64,000 nt of DNA. Origin: Cognatishimia coralii. Its GTDB lineage: Bacteria; Pseudomonadota; Alphaproteobacteria; Rhodobacterales; Rhodobacteraceae. The DNA is taken from contig NZ_JBBGAZ010000001.1 of NCBI RefSeq assembly GCF_037478305.1, forward strand, positions 744,001 to 808,000, in the 5' to 3' direction. Shown in pieces: positions 50,583 to 60,543 of the stretch. Each line of letters starts with the position of its first letter. Positions within the stretch are counted from its first letter, which is position 1. The notes beneath the pieces were generated by a model. That model was not told where the DNA came from. It saw only the letters and a list, made by a program, of their open reading frames with translations, and did no database searches. Position numbers and translations under genes: made by a program.

Positions 50583-51569
50583 ATGGCCGACGGCATGACT
50601 GACATCGACGCAAAACCAACCGAAGATATCTCGGTGCGCGACGTATTTGGCATCGACAGTGATATGACGGTCAAAGGCTTTGCAGATGGCTCTGACCGTG
50701 TGCCAGAGCTGGACAGCACCTACAAATTCGACCCAGACACCACGCTGGCGATCCTGGCAGGCTTTTCCCACAACCGGCGTGTGATGATCCAGGGCTATCA
50801 CGGCACGGGTAAATCCACCCATATCGAACAAGTCGCAGCGCGCCTGAACTGGCCTGCGGTGCGCGTGAACCTCGACAGCCACATCAGCCGGATCGACCTC
50901 ATCGGTAAGGACGCGATTAAGCTGAAAGACGGCAAGCAGGTCACCGAATTCCACGAAGGCATCCTGCCATGGGCGCTGCGCAATCCGGTTGCGATTGTCT
51001 TTGATGAATATGACGCGGGCCGCGCGGATGTGATGTTTGTAATCCAACGTGTTCTGGAACACGACGGAGCCCTGACCCTGCTGGACCAAAACAAAATCCT
51101 GCGCCCTCACCCGCATTTCCGCCTGTTTGCGACCGCAAACACCGTCGGTCTGGGCGACACCACTGGACTTTATCACGGCACCCAACAGATCAACCAAGCG
51201 CAGATGGACCGCTGGTCGCTGGTCAGCACGCTAAACTATCTGTCGATTGACGCAGAAACCAACATCGTTCTGTCCAAAGCGCCGCATTACAACACCGAAG
51301 CAGGCCGCAAGACCATCAAACAGATGGTGACTGTCGCGGATCTGACGCGTACGGCCTTCATGAACGGAGACCTCTCCACCGTGATGTCCCCGCGGACCGT
51401 GATCAACTGGGCGCAGAACTCGGAGATTTTCCGCGATGTGGGCTATGCCTTCCGTCTGACCTTCCTCAACAAATGCGACGAACTGGAACGCCAGACAGTG
51501 GCCGAGTTCTATCAGCGTCTGTTTGACGGAGAACTGCCGGAATCTGCGGCGAGCATGAGCCTCGGCTAA
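50583..51569 (+). CDS. cobS: Cobaltochelatase subunit CobS
   Basis: AAA+ ATPase subunit (328 aa) of the aerobic cobalt-insertion complex CobNST in cobalamin synthesis. Walker A is GYHGTGKST (residues 71-79), Walker B is IVFDEYD near 138, and the sensor region is RLFATANTVGLGDT. The open frame extends upstream through the antisense of msrB, but ATG at 50583 (MADGMTDIDAKP) is the family start. The 246-bp region upstream is shared with msrB. CobN is not in the window. Confidence 0.96.
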   Translation: MADGMTDIDAKPTEDISVRDVFGIDSDMTVKGFADGSDRVPELDSTYKFDPDTTLAILAGFSHNRRVMIQGYHGTGKSTHIEQVAARLNWPAVRVNLDSHISRIDLIGKDAIKLKDGKQVTEFHEGILPWALRNPVAIVFDEYDAGRADVMFVIQRVLEHDGALTLLDQNKILRPHPHFRLFATANTVGLGDTTGLYHGTQQINQAQMDRWSLVSTLNYLSIDAETNIVLSKAPHYNTEAGRKTIKQMVTVADLTRTAFMNGDLSTVMSPRTVINWAQNSEIFRDVGYAFRLTFLNKCDELERQTVAEFYQRLFDGELPESAASMSLG

Positions 51570-51612
51570 AGTCATCGCCCGGCATTAAGCTAGGCATTCC
51601 AAAGGATTACGA

Positions 51613-53496
51613 GTGGCAATGTCAAAACCATCTGACAACCCAGCAGATCCGTTTAAGAAAGCCCTTGCTGAGGCCACCAAAACGCTTGCCCATGACCCAG
51701 AGCTCTCGGTCACCTATACCGTAGACCCCTCGGGCGTCTCGGGCGACGCGATGCGCCTGCCGCAGGTCAGCCGCCGCATGAGCCGCGAAGAGGTTCTCAT
51801 GGCGCGTGGTACAGCGGACGCTCTGGCGTTCAACCGCCGCTATCACGATGCCAACACCCATGCCCGTTATGCCCCAACCGAAGGCATGGCGCGTGAGCTT
51901 TACCAAGCGATGGAGACCGCGCGCTGCGAAGCCATGGGCGCGCGGGATATGCCGGGCTCGGCGGGCAATATCGACGCCAAGATCGCGTCTGAGGCCCGTA
52001 TTCGCGGCTATGAGAATGTCACCCAGCCTGCGGATGCGCCTTTGTCGGCGGCTGCGGGCTATCTGATCCGCCATCTGGCCACGGGCCGCGACCTGCCAGC
52101 GCCCGCGCAGAATGTGATGGAGCTGTGGAAGCCTTTCATTGAACAGAACGCCGGCGAAACGCTGGGCGATCTCTCAGACCTTTTGCACGACCAGACCGCT
52201 TTCGCGAAATTCGCGCGGCAAATGATTGATGATCTGGGCTATGGGGATCAACTCGGCGACGATCCCGATGAGTTGGATGATGAGGACGACACCGAGGCCG
52301 AAGAACAGCCTGACGAAGAGCCCGATCCAGATAGCACAGGCGATGACCAGTCCGACGAAGAGGAAATGGATGCAAATCCTGAATCTTCGCAGGAAGATCA
52401 ACAAGATAGCCAGCAGGCCCAAGTCACCATGGACGATATGTCCGATGACGAGATGGCAGAAGAAAACGAGATGCCGGACGGCGAGGCTCCGCTGGAACCA
52501 CCTGCCCCGCAGCCGATTTCTGATGCGGATCCGGATTATCAGGTCTTTGAGACCGAATATGACGAAGAGATCCGCGCCGAAGATCTGGCCGAAGTCGCGG
52601 AACTGGAACGCCTGCGCGCCTATCTGGACCAACAGCTAGAGCCGCTGAAGGGCGCGGTAAGCCGTCTGGCCAACAAGCTGCAACGCCGCCTTCAGGCGCA
52701 ACAGAACCGCTCGTGGCTGTTTGATCTGGAAGAAGGCATTCTGGACGCTGGCCGTCTGGCGCGGGTTGTGGCCAATCCGACGACGCCTCTGTCTTTCAAG
52801 GTCGAAAAAGACACCGAATTCCGCGATACCGTCGTGACGCTCTTGCTGGATAACTCGGGCTCTATGCGTGGCCGTCCGATCTCTATCGCTGCGATCTGCG
52901 CCGATGTTCTGGCGCGTACGCTGGAACGTTGCAACGTCAAGGTCGAGATCCTTGGCTTTACCACCCGCGCGTGGAAAGGCGGTCAGAGCCGCGAGAAATG
53001 GCTGGCTGATGGACGTCCACAACAGCCGGGTCGTCTGAATGACTTGCGCCATATCATCTATAAATCCGCCGATGCGCCCTGGCGTCGGACACGGCCCAAT
53101 TTGGGTCTGATGATGAAGGAAGGCCTGCTCAAGGAAAACATCGACGGCGAGGCGCTGGAATGGGCGCACCGTCGCATGGTGAGCCGTCCCGAGGCGCGCA
53201 AAATCCTCATGGTGATTTCCGACGGTGCGCCGGTCGATGACTCAACTTTGTCGGTTAACCCCGCGAATTACTTGGAAAAACACCTGCGTGATGTGATCGC
53301 CATGGTAGAGAAACGCCGCCAGGTGGAATTGCTCGCGATTGGTATCGGCCATGACGTGACACGTTACTACGAGCGTGCCGTCACCATCACCGATGTCGAA
53401 CAACTGGCAGGTGCGATGACCGAGCAACTGGCAGCCCTCTTTGACAGCGATCCGCGTGCCCGGGCGCGCGTGATGGGCATGCGCCGCGCGGGATAA
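51613..53496 (+). CDS. cobT: Cobaltochelatase subunit CobT
   Basis: Partner of CobS (627 aa). It has an N-terminal domain, a long acidic stretch (about residues 215-300, DEDDTEAEEQ and similar) and a C-terminal von Willebrand A domain with the metal site LLDNSGSMRG (near 411) and MVISDGAPVDD. The start is a GTG (51613) with AAAGGA six bases upstream; an ATG two codons later is possible. It follows cobS by 43 bases and is surely co-transcribed. Confidence 0.95.
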   Translation: MAMSKPSDNPADPFKKALAEATKTLAHDPELSVTYTVDPSGVSGDAMRLPQVSRRMSREEVLMARGTADALAFNRRYHDANTHARYAPTEGMARELYQAMETARCEAMGARDMPGSAGNIDAKIASEARIRGYENVTQPADAPLSAAAGYLIRHLATGRDLPAPAQNVMELWKPFIEQNAGETLGDLSDLLHDQTAFAKFARQMIDDLGYGDQLGDDPDELDDEDDTEAEEQPDEEPDPDSTGDDQSDEEEMDANPESSQEDQQDSQQAQVTMDDMSDDEMAEENEMPDGEAPLEPPAPQPISDADPDYQVFETEYDEEIRAEDLAEVAELERLRAYLDQQLEPLKGAVSRLANKLQRRLQAQQNRSWLFDLEEGILDAGRLARVVANPTTPLSFKVEKDTEFRDTVVTLLLDNSGSMRGRPISIAAICADVLARTLERCNVKVEILGFTTRAWKGGQSREKWLADGRPQQPGRLNDLRHIIYKSADAPWRRTRPNLGLMMKEGLLKENIDGEALEWAHRRMVSRPEARKILMVISDGAPVDDSTLSVNPANYLEKHLRDVIAMVEKRRQVELLAIGIGHDVTRYYERAVTITDVEQLAGAMTEQLAALFDSDPRARARVMGMRRAG

Positions 53497-53586
53497 AGCG
53501 GCGGAGTTCACGCCCTCGTTTTTGCTCTGTTCCGAGCCCGCCGCGCCGCCTATGCTGCGCCTGTTGATCCCTATTTGGAGCACCCA

Positions 53587-55383
53587 ATGTTTCAGAGTTT
53601 TGATGCCAGCAGTTCCCCCGAACAAGGGCCACCACGCCTTGCGAAACTGCGCGCTGAATTGGAGCGTGTCGGCGTGGACGGCTTCCTTGTGCCACGCGCG
53701 GATGTGCATCAGGGCGAATATGTCGCGCCGCGCGATGAGCGGCTTTCTTGGCTGACGGGGTTCACGGGCTCTGCTGGCTTCTGCGTTGCACTGAAGGACC
53801 GCGCAGGACTTTTTGTGGACGGCCGCTATCGCGTGCAGGGTCGCCAGCAATGCGCTGAAGAGTTCACCATCGTGCATTGGCCAGAGGTTGGCCTGGCGAG
53901 CTGGCTAAAAGAGAACATGAGCGCGGGCAAGATCGCTTTTGATCCTTGGCTACATACAGTTGGGCAAATCGACCAGCTTCAGGTGGACCTGACAGGGACA
54001 GAGATCACACTCACCCCAAGCCCCAATCTGGTGGATGAAATTTGGGCCGATCAACCGGACAAACCCAACGCGAAGGCCTTCGCGCAACCGATTGAATATG
54101 CGGGCGAAAGCAACGCTGATAAACGTGCTCGTCTGGGTAAGTCCATCGCCGCTAAAGGCGCGCGTTCCGCAGTCATCACCCTGCCCGACAGCCTCTGCTG
54201 GCTGTTGAATATCCGCGGCGAGGACATCGCCCACAACCCGGTTGTGCATGGATTTGTGATCCTGCACGCCGACGGATCCTGCGACCTGATCGCCAACCCC
54301 GAGAAATTCACCGAAGTCCTTGATCACCTTGGCAAAGGGGTCGCGCTACGCCCCGAAGAGGATCTTCTACCGGCCTTGCAATCGCTCGCTGGCCCTGTGT
54401 TGCTAGAGAAAAACTCAGTACCCACCGCCATCGCCGCGGCGCTGACCTCGGCAAACATCCCTGTTATCTTTGGCGCTGACCCATGCGCCCTGCCCAAAGC
54501 CTGCAAAAACGCAGCCGAGATCGCGGGTGCCGAGGCCGCCCATCTGCGCGACGGCGCGGCGGTTGCGAATTTCCTCGCATGGTTTGATGAAAACGCCAAC
54601 AAGGGCATCACGGAAATCGACGTCGTCACCGAACTCGAGGCCCGGCGCGGCGCGACCAATATGCTTCGGGATGTGAGCTTTGACACCATCGCGGGCGCGG
54701 GCAGCAACGGGGCCGTGATCCACTATCGCGTGACCCATGAAACCAACCGCACGCTTAATCCCGGCGAGTTGCTGGTTCTGGACAGCGGCGGACAATATCA
54801 GGACGGCACCACCGACATCACCCGCACACTCGCCATCGGAGACGCCGGCGACGAAGAAAAGCGCGCCTTTACGTTAGTTCTAAAGGGCATGATTGCTGTT
54901 TCCGAGCTGCGTTTTCCCAAGGGCTATGCCGGGCGTGACATTCAATCCATCGCGCGGGTGCCGCTCTGGTCGGCGGGGCTTGATTTCGATCACGGTTTGG
55001 GCCACGGCGTCGGCAGCTATCTGAGCGTGCATGAAGGGCCTCAAAGCCTTTCGACCAAGGGGCATGTGGCGCTCGAACCCGGTATGATCGTCTCAAACGA
55101 GCCGGGGTATTACAAAGAAGGCGCCTATGGCATCCGCATCGAAAACCTCTTAGTGGTTCAAGAGGCCGAGGCACTGGAAGACGGCGATACGCACCGTCAA
55201 ATGCTTTGTTTCAAGACTCTTCCCTACGTCCCTATTGACCTGAGCCTCGTCAACGCCGATATGTTGTCCTCATCTGAACGGGACTGGCTGAACAGCTACC
55301 ATGACGCCTGTTACCGCACTTTGATCCCCCTTGTTGATGCAAGCACCAAGGACTGGCTGCGGAAGGCCACGGCCCGCATCTGA
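53587..55383 (+). CDS. Xaa-Pro aminopeptidase (M24B)
   Basis: Metallopeptidase of 598 aa that removes residues before proline. It has two creatinase-like N-terminal domains (RLSWLTGFTGSAGF, and a second half-domain) and the pita-bread catalytic domain. The metal ligands are visible in LLVLDSGGQYQDGTTDITRT (two Asp), HGLGHGVGSYLSVHEGP (His) and VSNEPGYYKEGAYGIRIEN (two Glu). GGAG six bases before the ATG at 53587 sets the start. It lies 90 bases after cobT. Confidence 0.94.
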   Translation: MFQSFDASSSPEQGPPRLAKLRAELERVGVDGFLVPRADVHQGEYVAPRDERLSWLTGFTGSAGFCVALKDRAGLFVDGRYRVQGRQQCAEEFTIVHWPEVGLASWLKENMSAGKIAFDPWLHTVGQIDQLQVDLTGTEITLTPSPNLVDEIWADQPDKPNAKAFAQPIEYAGESNADKRARLGKSIAAKGARSAVITLPDSLCWLLNIRGEDIAHNPVVHGFVILHADGSCDLIANPEKFTEVLDHLGKGVALRPEEDLLPALQSLAGPVLLEKNSVPTAIAAALTSANIPVIFGADPCALPKACKNAAEIAGAEAAHLRDGAAVANFLAWFDENANKGITEIDVVTELEARRGATNMLRDVSFDTIAGAGSNGAVIHYRVTHETNRTLNPGELLVLDSGGQYQDGTTDITRTLAIGDAGDEEKRAFTLVLKGMIAVSELRFPKGYAGRDIQSIARVPLWSAGLDFDHGLGHGVGSYLSVHEGPQSLSTKGHVALEPGMIVSNEPGYYKEGAYGIRIENLLVVQEAEALEDGDTHRQMLCFKTLPYVPIDLSLVNADMLSSSERDWLNSYHDACYRTLIPLVDASTKDWLRKATARI

Positions 55384-55441
55384 CATACTTGCGTTACAAT
55401 TGGCTGTTTTGACGGCCACGACTGTTTTTGAGGAGAGGCCC

Positions 55442-55786
55442 ATGACACCTTACATTACGATCCGCAAAGCACCCGGCAACTGGACCGTGCGCGCTGGTGG
55501 CGCTGTTTTGGGTGAATCCTCAAATGCGCTGGAGCTGACCGAGGGCGACTACCCTTCCGTGATCTACTTCCCGCGCGAAGACATTGCGATGGCGTTTCTG
55601 GATGAAAGCGACAAGACCTCCCATTGCCCGCATAAGGGCGACGCGCGGTATTTCTCGATTGTAACCAAGAGCAAGACTCTGGCCGATGCGGTCTGGAGCT
55701 ATGAGGATCCCAAAGAGGACGTTGCTCGCATCAAGGACCATCTGGCCTTCTACACAAGCGACGAGCTGACGGTCGAACAGCTGTAA
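55442..55786 (+). CDS. DUF427 protein
   Basis: A 114-aa protein. The stretch GAVLGESSNALELTEGDYPSVIYFPREDI and the motif SHCPHKGDARYFSI are those of DUF427, a small beta-rich family of unknown function. GAGGAG six bases before the ATG sets the start. It lies 58 bases after the Xaa-Pro aminopeptidase and ends at a clear terminator. Confidence 0.9.
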   Translation: MTPYITIRKAPGNWTVRAGGAVLGESSNALELTEGDYPSVIYFPREDIAMAFLDESDKTSHCPHKGDARYFSIVTKSKTLADAVWSYEDPKEDVARIKDHLAFYTSDELTVEQL

Positions 55787-55810
55787 GTCAGCATCACAAA
55801 TCATCATGTA

Positions 55811-55831
55811 AAGGGCGCCTCGTGCGCCTTT
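55811..55831 (+). terminator. Intrinsic terminator after the DUF427 gene
   Basis: AAGGGCGC / GCGCCTTT, eight pairs including one G-T, with a 5-base loop, followed by TTCTTTTG. It starts 24 bases past the stop. Confidence 0.75.
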
Positions 55832-55886
55832 TCTTTTGTCCGCTCTAGTGGTTTAACTCTTCGTCTATCGTTTGTGAGTTTTCCCC

Positions 55887-57047
55887 ATGTCCCAGCAAAA
55901 AACATCCCTTGGGTTGATTTTCCTGCTTTATGCGGCCGGCCTTGGAGCAGCGGGACAATTCGCCAAAATCGCAACGATTTTTCCTGAAATTCAAGCGCTT
56001 TATCCGGCCTCTGTGGTGACGCAAGGGCTGATCATGTCTGTTATCGGATTTCTGGGCGTGATCTTTGGCATCTTTGTCGGGCAGATCGTGTCCTCGCTGG
56101 GATACCGCAAAATGCTGATCGCGGGCATGCTCTTGGGCGCGGCCATGTCCTTTGTGCAGGCGTTTTTGCCGTCCTTGCCGCTGTTTCTTGCAAGTCGGAT
56201 GATCGAAGGCCTCGCCCATCTCGCAATCGTCGTCGCCGCGCCGACGTTGGTGACCCAAGTGACCGCCCCGAACAAGCGCTACCTGTCGATGACCCTCTGG
56301 AGCAGTTTTTTCGGGGTTGGATATGCCCTATGCGCCTCTGCCGCGCCTTTTGCGCTAGAGTTAGCCGGGCCGCCTGCCCTTTTCGCGGGTCACGGTGTCT
56401 ATATGCTCGTGCTCGCGGGTCTCTCGTTTGTGTGCCTACCGCGTCTTGGGCTGGAACGCGCGCCGCTTCCAACGTTGAATGACGTGATCGCGCGGCACAT
56501 TCGCGTCTATAGATCGCCGTATCAGTCGCCTGCCGCACTTGGCTGGCTGTTCTACACGCTGACATATCTAGCTTTGCTAACGGTCCTGCCGCCTCATTTT
56601 CCTGCAGAGCACCGGCTTGCCCTCGCAACCATGCTGCCGATTGTCAGCATTCTCTCGTCCTTCACGCTCGCCGCAACGCTGATGCGGTTTCTATCGGCGG
56701 TCACTGTGGCGCAGATCGGTTTTGCAGGCGGCATTGCCGCAGCGCTTTGGATGGCGGTCTTTGGCGTCTCGACCGAACTGGCCGTGGCGATTTTTGTGGT
56801 CATGGGGCTTTTGCAATCGGCAGGCTTTGCGCTGGTGCCAGAGTTGAACAAAGACCCGCAAGATCAAGCCCTTGCCATGGGTGGCATCGCACAGATGGGC
56901 AACCTTGGCACTATGTCAGGCACGCCGATCTTGTTGTTTTTGCTAAGCCTCATGGGAACAGGCGCGATCCCTCTGTTCCTGGCGCTGATCTTTGCAGGTG
57001 GGTTCACCGCGCATGCCATCGCGAAACGGTTAAGGCGACACCCCTAG
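55887..57047 (+). CDS. MFS transporter
   Basis: A 386-aa membrane protein with about 12 hydrophobic segments in two halves. The MFS loop motif between helices 2 and 3 appears as GQIVSSLGYRKMLIAG. Relatives move small molecules such as drugs or sugars; the substrate cannot be named. A terminator lies before it, so it should have its own promoter. Its TAG stop shares CTAG with the stop of the convergent ClC gene. Confidence 0.9.
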   Translation: MSQQKTSLGLIFLLYAAGLGAAGQFAKIATIFPEIQALYPASVVTQGLIMSVIGFLGVIFGIFVGQIVSSLGYRKMLIAGMLLGAAMSFVQAFLPSLPLFLASRMIEGLAHLAIVVAAPTLVTQVTAPNKRYLSMTLWSSFFGVGYALCASAAPFALELAGPPALFAGHGVYMLVLAGLSFVCLPRLGLERAPLPTLNDVIARHIRVYRSPYQSPAALGWLFYTLTYLALLTVLPPHFPAEHRLALATMLPIVSILSSFTLAATLMRFLSAVTVAQIGFAGGIAAALWMAVFGVSTELAVAIFVVMGLLQSAGFALVPELNKDPQDQALAMGGIAQMGNLGTMSGTPILLFLLSLMGTGAIPLFLALIFAGGFTAHAIAKRLRRHP

Positions 57048-58732
57048 GAATGCTCTTCCGCAGCCGTCGCGGCCAGCGCGCGGTTATAGGCCTTAAGAGC
57101 ATCCACTTGGTGAAGCGCGCCAAGGAGTTCCGGCGCTTCGCCGCCACCCTTTAGACGCACGACAGGTATAAAGGCGATATTAGTGGCGTCAAAAATCGGC
57201 ATCGCCTGTTCCAGCGTCGCCCCTGCCCCTAGATAGATGTCCTGCTCAATCTTCTGCCAACAGGCCTCTTCGGTAGCGCCGCGTTCGGGATCAATCGGCT
57301 TCATCACGCGCGTCACATTAAACATCGCCAAAAGATAGGCCTGAGGCCCTTTGGCCACGTGGATATTGCGCCTCTCAAGCTGCGTCAGGAAGTAAGACCC
57401 ATCCACAAGACGCGACCCCAAAGCGGTTGAGATCGAGACCGTCACCATCACAGCCACGCCGGTCTGCCAGTCTCCGGTGAGTTCAAAGACGATCAGCGTT
57501 GTCGAAATCGGCGCACCAAGGACGGCGGCGGCGACGCCTCCCATACCAGCCAAGGCATAGAGCGTGATTGAGCCCGAGAAATCCGGAAAGATCGGCGTTG
57601 CGATCAGCCCAAAGGCCAGGCCGGTCAGCGCGCCCAACATCAGCGCAGGAGAGAACACTCCTCCGCCCATGCGGCCTGCTAAGGTGATCGCGACGGCTAT
57701 GATCTTGAGGATCACAAACACTATCGCCTCATGCAGCAAGAGCTGCCCTGTTAGGGCATCTGACGTCGTCTCATATCCTACCCCGATGATATGCGGGAAC
57801 CAGATCGCCATAAGGCCCAAAAGAGCCCCCGAAATCATCGGGCGCATCCAGCGTTTGATTTTGAACTGATCCACGACATGGGTGGACATGTCATCAGCCC
57901 AAAAGATCGTCCACATCAGCGACACGGCCACAATCCCGCAGACCGCGCCGAGGATCAGAAAGGCCGGAAGTTCCTGATAGAAAGCTAGCGTGGATTCCAT
58001 TGGCAGCATGAACTCGGTGACGTCTCCGAATTCGAGGCGGTTGATGACGGTACCTGCCGCCGACGCGATGACAATGGGCGCAAAGGCGTGCACTGCGAAA
58101 TGGCGCAAGACAACTTCGAGCGCGAAAAGAGCGCCCGCGATTGGGGCGTTAAAGCTGGCCGAAACCGCAGCCGCCACGGCGCAGCCCAACAGATCTCGCC
58201 CCGTAATCCCATCGGCTTTGATGCGGTTGCTCACCCAACTGGAAATCACCGCGGCCATATGCACGACGGGGCCCTCTCGGCCTGTCGATCCGCCCGAGCT
58301 GAGCGTGATGAAAGAGGAAAGAGCGGACGCGATGCCCGATTTGATATTCACGCGACCTTCGTGCAGGGCCGCGCCTTCAATCACATCCGCAGGCCCCTGC
58401 GCGCGCGCATCAGGCGTCATGCGATCCAGAATGATGCCGACAATCAACCCGCCAATGATCGGAATGATGAGCACCCAATAACACGGCAGGGACTCTGCAA
58501 ATGTTCTCAGCTGAGACACATCATCCGTGCCATAGAGAAACGCCTGAAGCGCCTCGATGCCTTTGCGGAAAAACAAGGCCGCAAAGCCCGAGGCAATCCC
58601 GATCATCAACGCAATCAGCCAGAACTGGATCTGGTTCGGCCCGCGTTTAAGCAGGACTTTCCAGCCACCATGACAGCTGCGCCCGGCATGGCGCAAAGAG
58701 TCGGCTATGAAGGATCCAATCGGGTTGGGCAT
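57044..58732 (-). CDS. ClC-family chloride channel or H+/Cl- exchanger
   Basis: A 562-aa membrane protein with about ten to twelve helices. The motif GREGP carries the gating Glu, and GGVFSPALMLGA is the third family motif. The usual GSGIP is replaced by AQGPADVIEG, as in one branch of bacterial ClC proteins, so anion selectivity is open. The last 100 residues resemble a degenerate CBS domain. The ATG at 58732 (PNPIGSFIADSL) is preferred; a GTG eight codons earlier is possible. It shares the CTAG stop with the MFS gene. Confidence 0.9.
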   Translation of the reverse strand: MPNPIGSFIADSLRHAGRSCHGGWKVLLKRGPNQIQFWLIALMIGIASGFAALFFRKGIEALQAFLYGTDDVSQLRTFAESLPCYWVLIIPIIGGLIVGIILDRMTPDARAQGPADVIEGAALHEGRVNIKSGIASALSSFITLSSGGSTGREGPVVHMAAVISSWVSNRIKADGITGRDLLGCAVAAAVSASFNAPIAGALFALEVVLRHFAVHAFAPIVIASAAGTVINRLEFGDVTEFMLPMESTLAFYQELPAFLILGAVCGIVAVSLMWTIFWADDMSTHVVDQFKIKRWMRPMISGALLGLMAIWFPHIIGVGYETTSDALTGQLLLHEAIVFVILKIIAVAITLAGRMGGGVFSPALMLGALTGLAFGLIATPIFPDFSGSITLYALAGMGGVAAAVLGAPISTTLIVFELTGDWQTGVAVMVTVSISTALGSRLVDGSYFLTQLERRNIHVAKGPQAYLLAMFNVTRVMKPIDPERGATEEACWQKIEQDIYLGAGATLEQAMPIFDATNIAFIPVVRLKGGGEAPELLGALHQVDALKAYNRALAATAAEEHS

Positions 58733-58857
58733 GGTGCCTAGGGCCAGTTCATCCACTCCAGCTTTACGCCTGACCAGCGGGTGTTGAAAGCCCTGAGGCC
58801 TCAGAAATTAACAACTGTTGCGAAACATAGTCTGAAGCGTGCGCAAAAGGTCAGCAA

Positions 58858-60513
58858 TCAGGCAACGCCCGCCAAAAGCGCCTTGGCCGCCTCGCGCGCG
58901 GGATCGGTGACCACGTCGCCAGAGACCATCCGTGCGATTTCGTCGACGCGCTCTTGTTCGCCCAGGGGCACGACCGTTGAGAGGGTCACATCCCCTTCGA
59001 CGCGCTTCTCGACACGCCAGTGATGCGCCCCAAGAGCGGCCACCTGCGGTGAGTGCGTGACCACGAGGATCTGCCCGCCTTTCGCCAAGGACGACAGACG
59101 ACGCCCCACCGCATCCGCGGTTGCGCCGCCGACGCCTCGGTCAATCTCGTCAAAGATCATGGTGATCTGGCTGTCATCGCCGCTGAGGCAGACTTTAAGC
59201 GCTAAGAGGAAACGGCTGAGCTCGCCACCGGAGGCGATCTTCGCCAACGGCCCCGAGGGCGCGCCGGGGTTCGTGGCGACTTGGAAGGACACAGCGTCGA
59301 TGCCTTCCGGGCCTGCCGTGTCGGCCGAGATCTCTGTGGTGAAAACCGCGCGTTCCATTTTGAGCGGCGCGAGTTCTGCCATGACAGCCGCATCCAGAGA
59401 TTTCGCGGCAGTCTTGCGCGCGACGCTTAGTTTTTCTGCTGCCTTATCAAAGGCATCCCGTGCGGCCTTCGCCGCCGCTTCCAGCGCCGCAATATTGCCT
59501 TCGCCTGCGTCCAGCGCCTCCATCTTGGCACGCATGTCGTTGGCGAATGCCCCGAGTTCATCAGCCGTCACGCCATGTTTGCGAGCCAATGCGCGGATCG
59601 CGAAAAGACGCTCTTCGATCTGCTCTAACTCATGCGGGTCAAAGCTCAGTTGATCCAGACAGCGCTCAACGCCATTGACCGCCTCGCCGAGCTCTCCCAT
59701 GGCCCGCGCAAGCGCTGCCAGAGGTTCCTCCAAGGGCTCACCCACCTCAGCTACAGCGCCCTCGAGCCAACGGCTGGCGTCGCCCATCGCCCCTTCGGCC
59801 CCGTCTGAACCAAGCGCATGAAACGCCTTGGTCACGTCTTCGCGCACGCGTTCCGCGACTTGCATCAGACGACGACGCGCGTCTAGGTCGGCGTCTTCGC
59901 CGGGTTGAGGATCCAACTGATCCAGCTCTGCGACCGCATGGCGTAGGAACTCTTCCTCGGACTTCATCTCTGCCAGCGCAGTCTGAGCCTGCACCAGAGT
60001 TTTCTGAGCCTTTTGAGCAGCTTGCCACTTGGCGCGCACGTCGGCCTTCAGATCGCCAACATCGGCGAATTGATCCAGCAAAGCGCGGTGGCCCTTTGGG
60101 TCCAACAAACCGCGATCGTCGTGCTGACCATGCAGTTCTACCAGATGATCCGAGAGCTGGCGCAGCACTTCGCCAGAACAACGCCGATCATTGACCCACG
60201 CCGTCTTGCGCCCGTCCTGCGTGTTCACCCTGCGCAACATCAATGTGTCGCCACCGGGCAGACCGGCCTCTTCGAGGATCACATGGGCGGGATGGCCGCT
60301 CGGCAGATCGAATTCCGCGACGACCTCGCCGCGCTCTGCCCCTGCCCGCACCAATTCCGCGCGGCCGCGCCAGCCCAGCACAAATCCCAAGGAATCCAAA
60401 AGGATCGACTTGCCCGCGCCCGTTTCACCGGTCAGCACATTCAACCCCGGTTGAAGATCCAACTCCAACCGGTCGATGATCAACATGTCCCGAATTTCCA
60501 GCGCCCGAAGCAT
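58858..60513 (-). CDS. recN: DNA repair protein RecN
   Basis: SMC-like ATPase (551 aa) helping repair double-strand breaks. Walker A is LTGETGAGKSILLDSLG (residues 32-48), the central part is coiled, and the C-terminus has the signature LAKIASGGELSRFLLALKV and Walker B ITMIFDEIDRGVGG with the RQ-type loop LVVTHSPQVAALGAHHW. It follows bamD by 30 bases in the conserved ftsZ-lpxC-bamD-recN order. Confidence 0.97.
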   Translation of the reverse strand: MLRALEIRDMLIIDRLELDLQPGLNVLTGETGAGKSILLDSLGFVLGWRGRAELVRAGAERGEVVAEFDLPSGHPAHVILEEAGLPGGDTLMLRRVNTQDGRKTAWVNDRRCSGEVLRQLSDHLVELHGQHDDRGLLDPKGHRALLDQFADVGDLKADVRAKWQAAQKAQKTLVQAQTALAEMKSEEEFLRHAVAELDQLDPQPGEDADLDARRRLMQVAERVREDVTKAFHALGSDGAEGAMGDASRWLEGAVAEVGEPLEEPLAALARAMGELGEAVNGVERCLDQLSFDPHELEQIEERLFAIRALARKHGVTADELGAFANDMRAKMEALDAGEGNIAALEAAAKAARDAFDKAAEKLSVARKTAAKSLDAAVMAELAPLKMERAVFTTEISADTAGPEGIDAVSFQVATNPGAPSGPLAKIASGGELSRFLLALKVCLSGDDSQITMIFDEIDRGVGGATADAVGRRLSSLAKGGQILVVTHSPQVAALGAHHWRVEKRVEGDVTLSTVVPLGEQERVDEIARMVSGDVVTDPAREAAKALLAGVA

Positions 60514-60543
60514 CAGCCCACCCGAATTACGTTCCGGCGCCGG

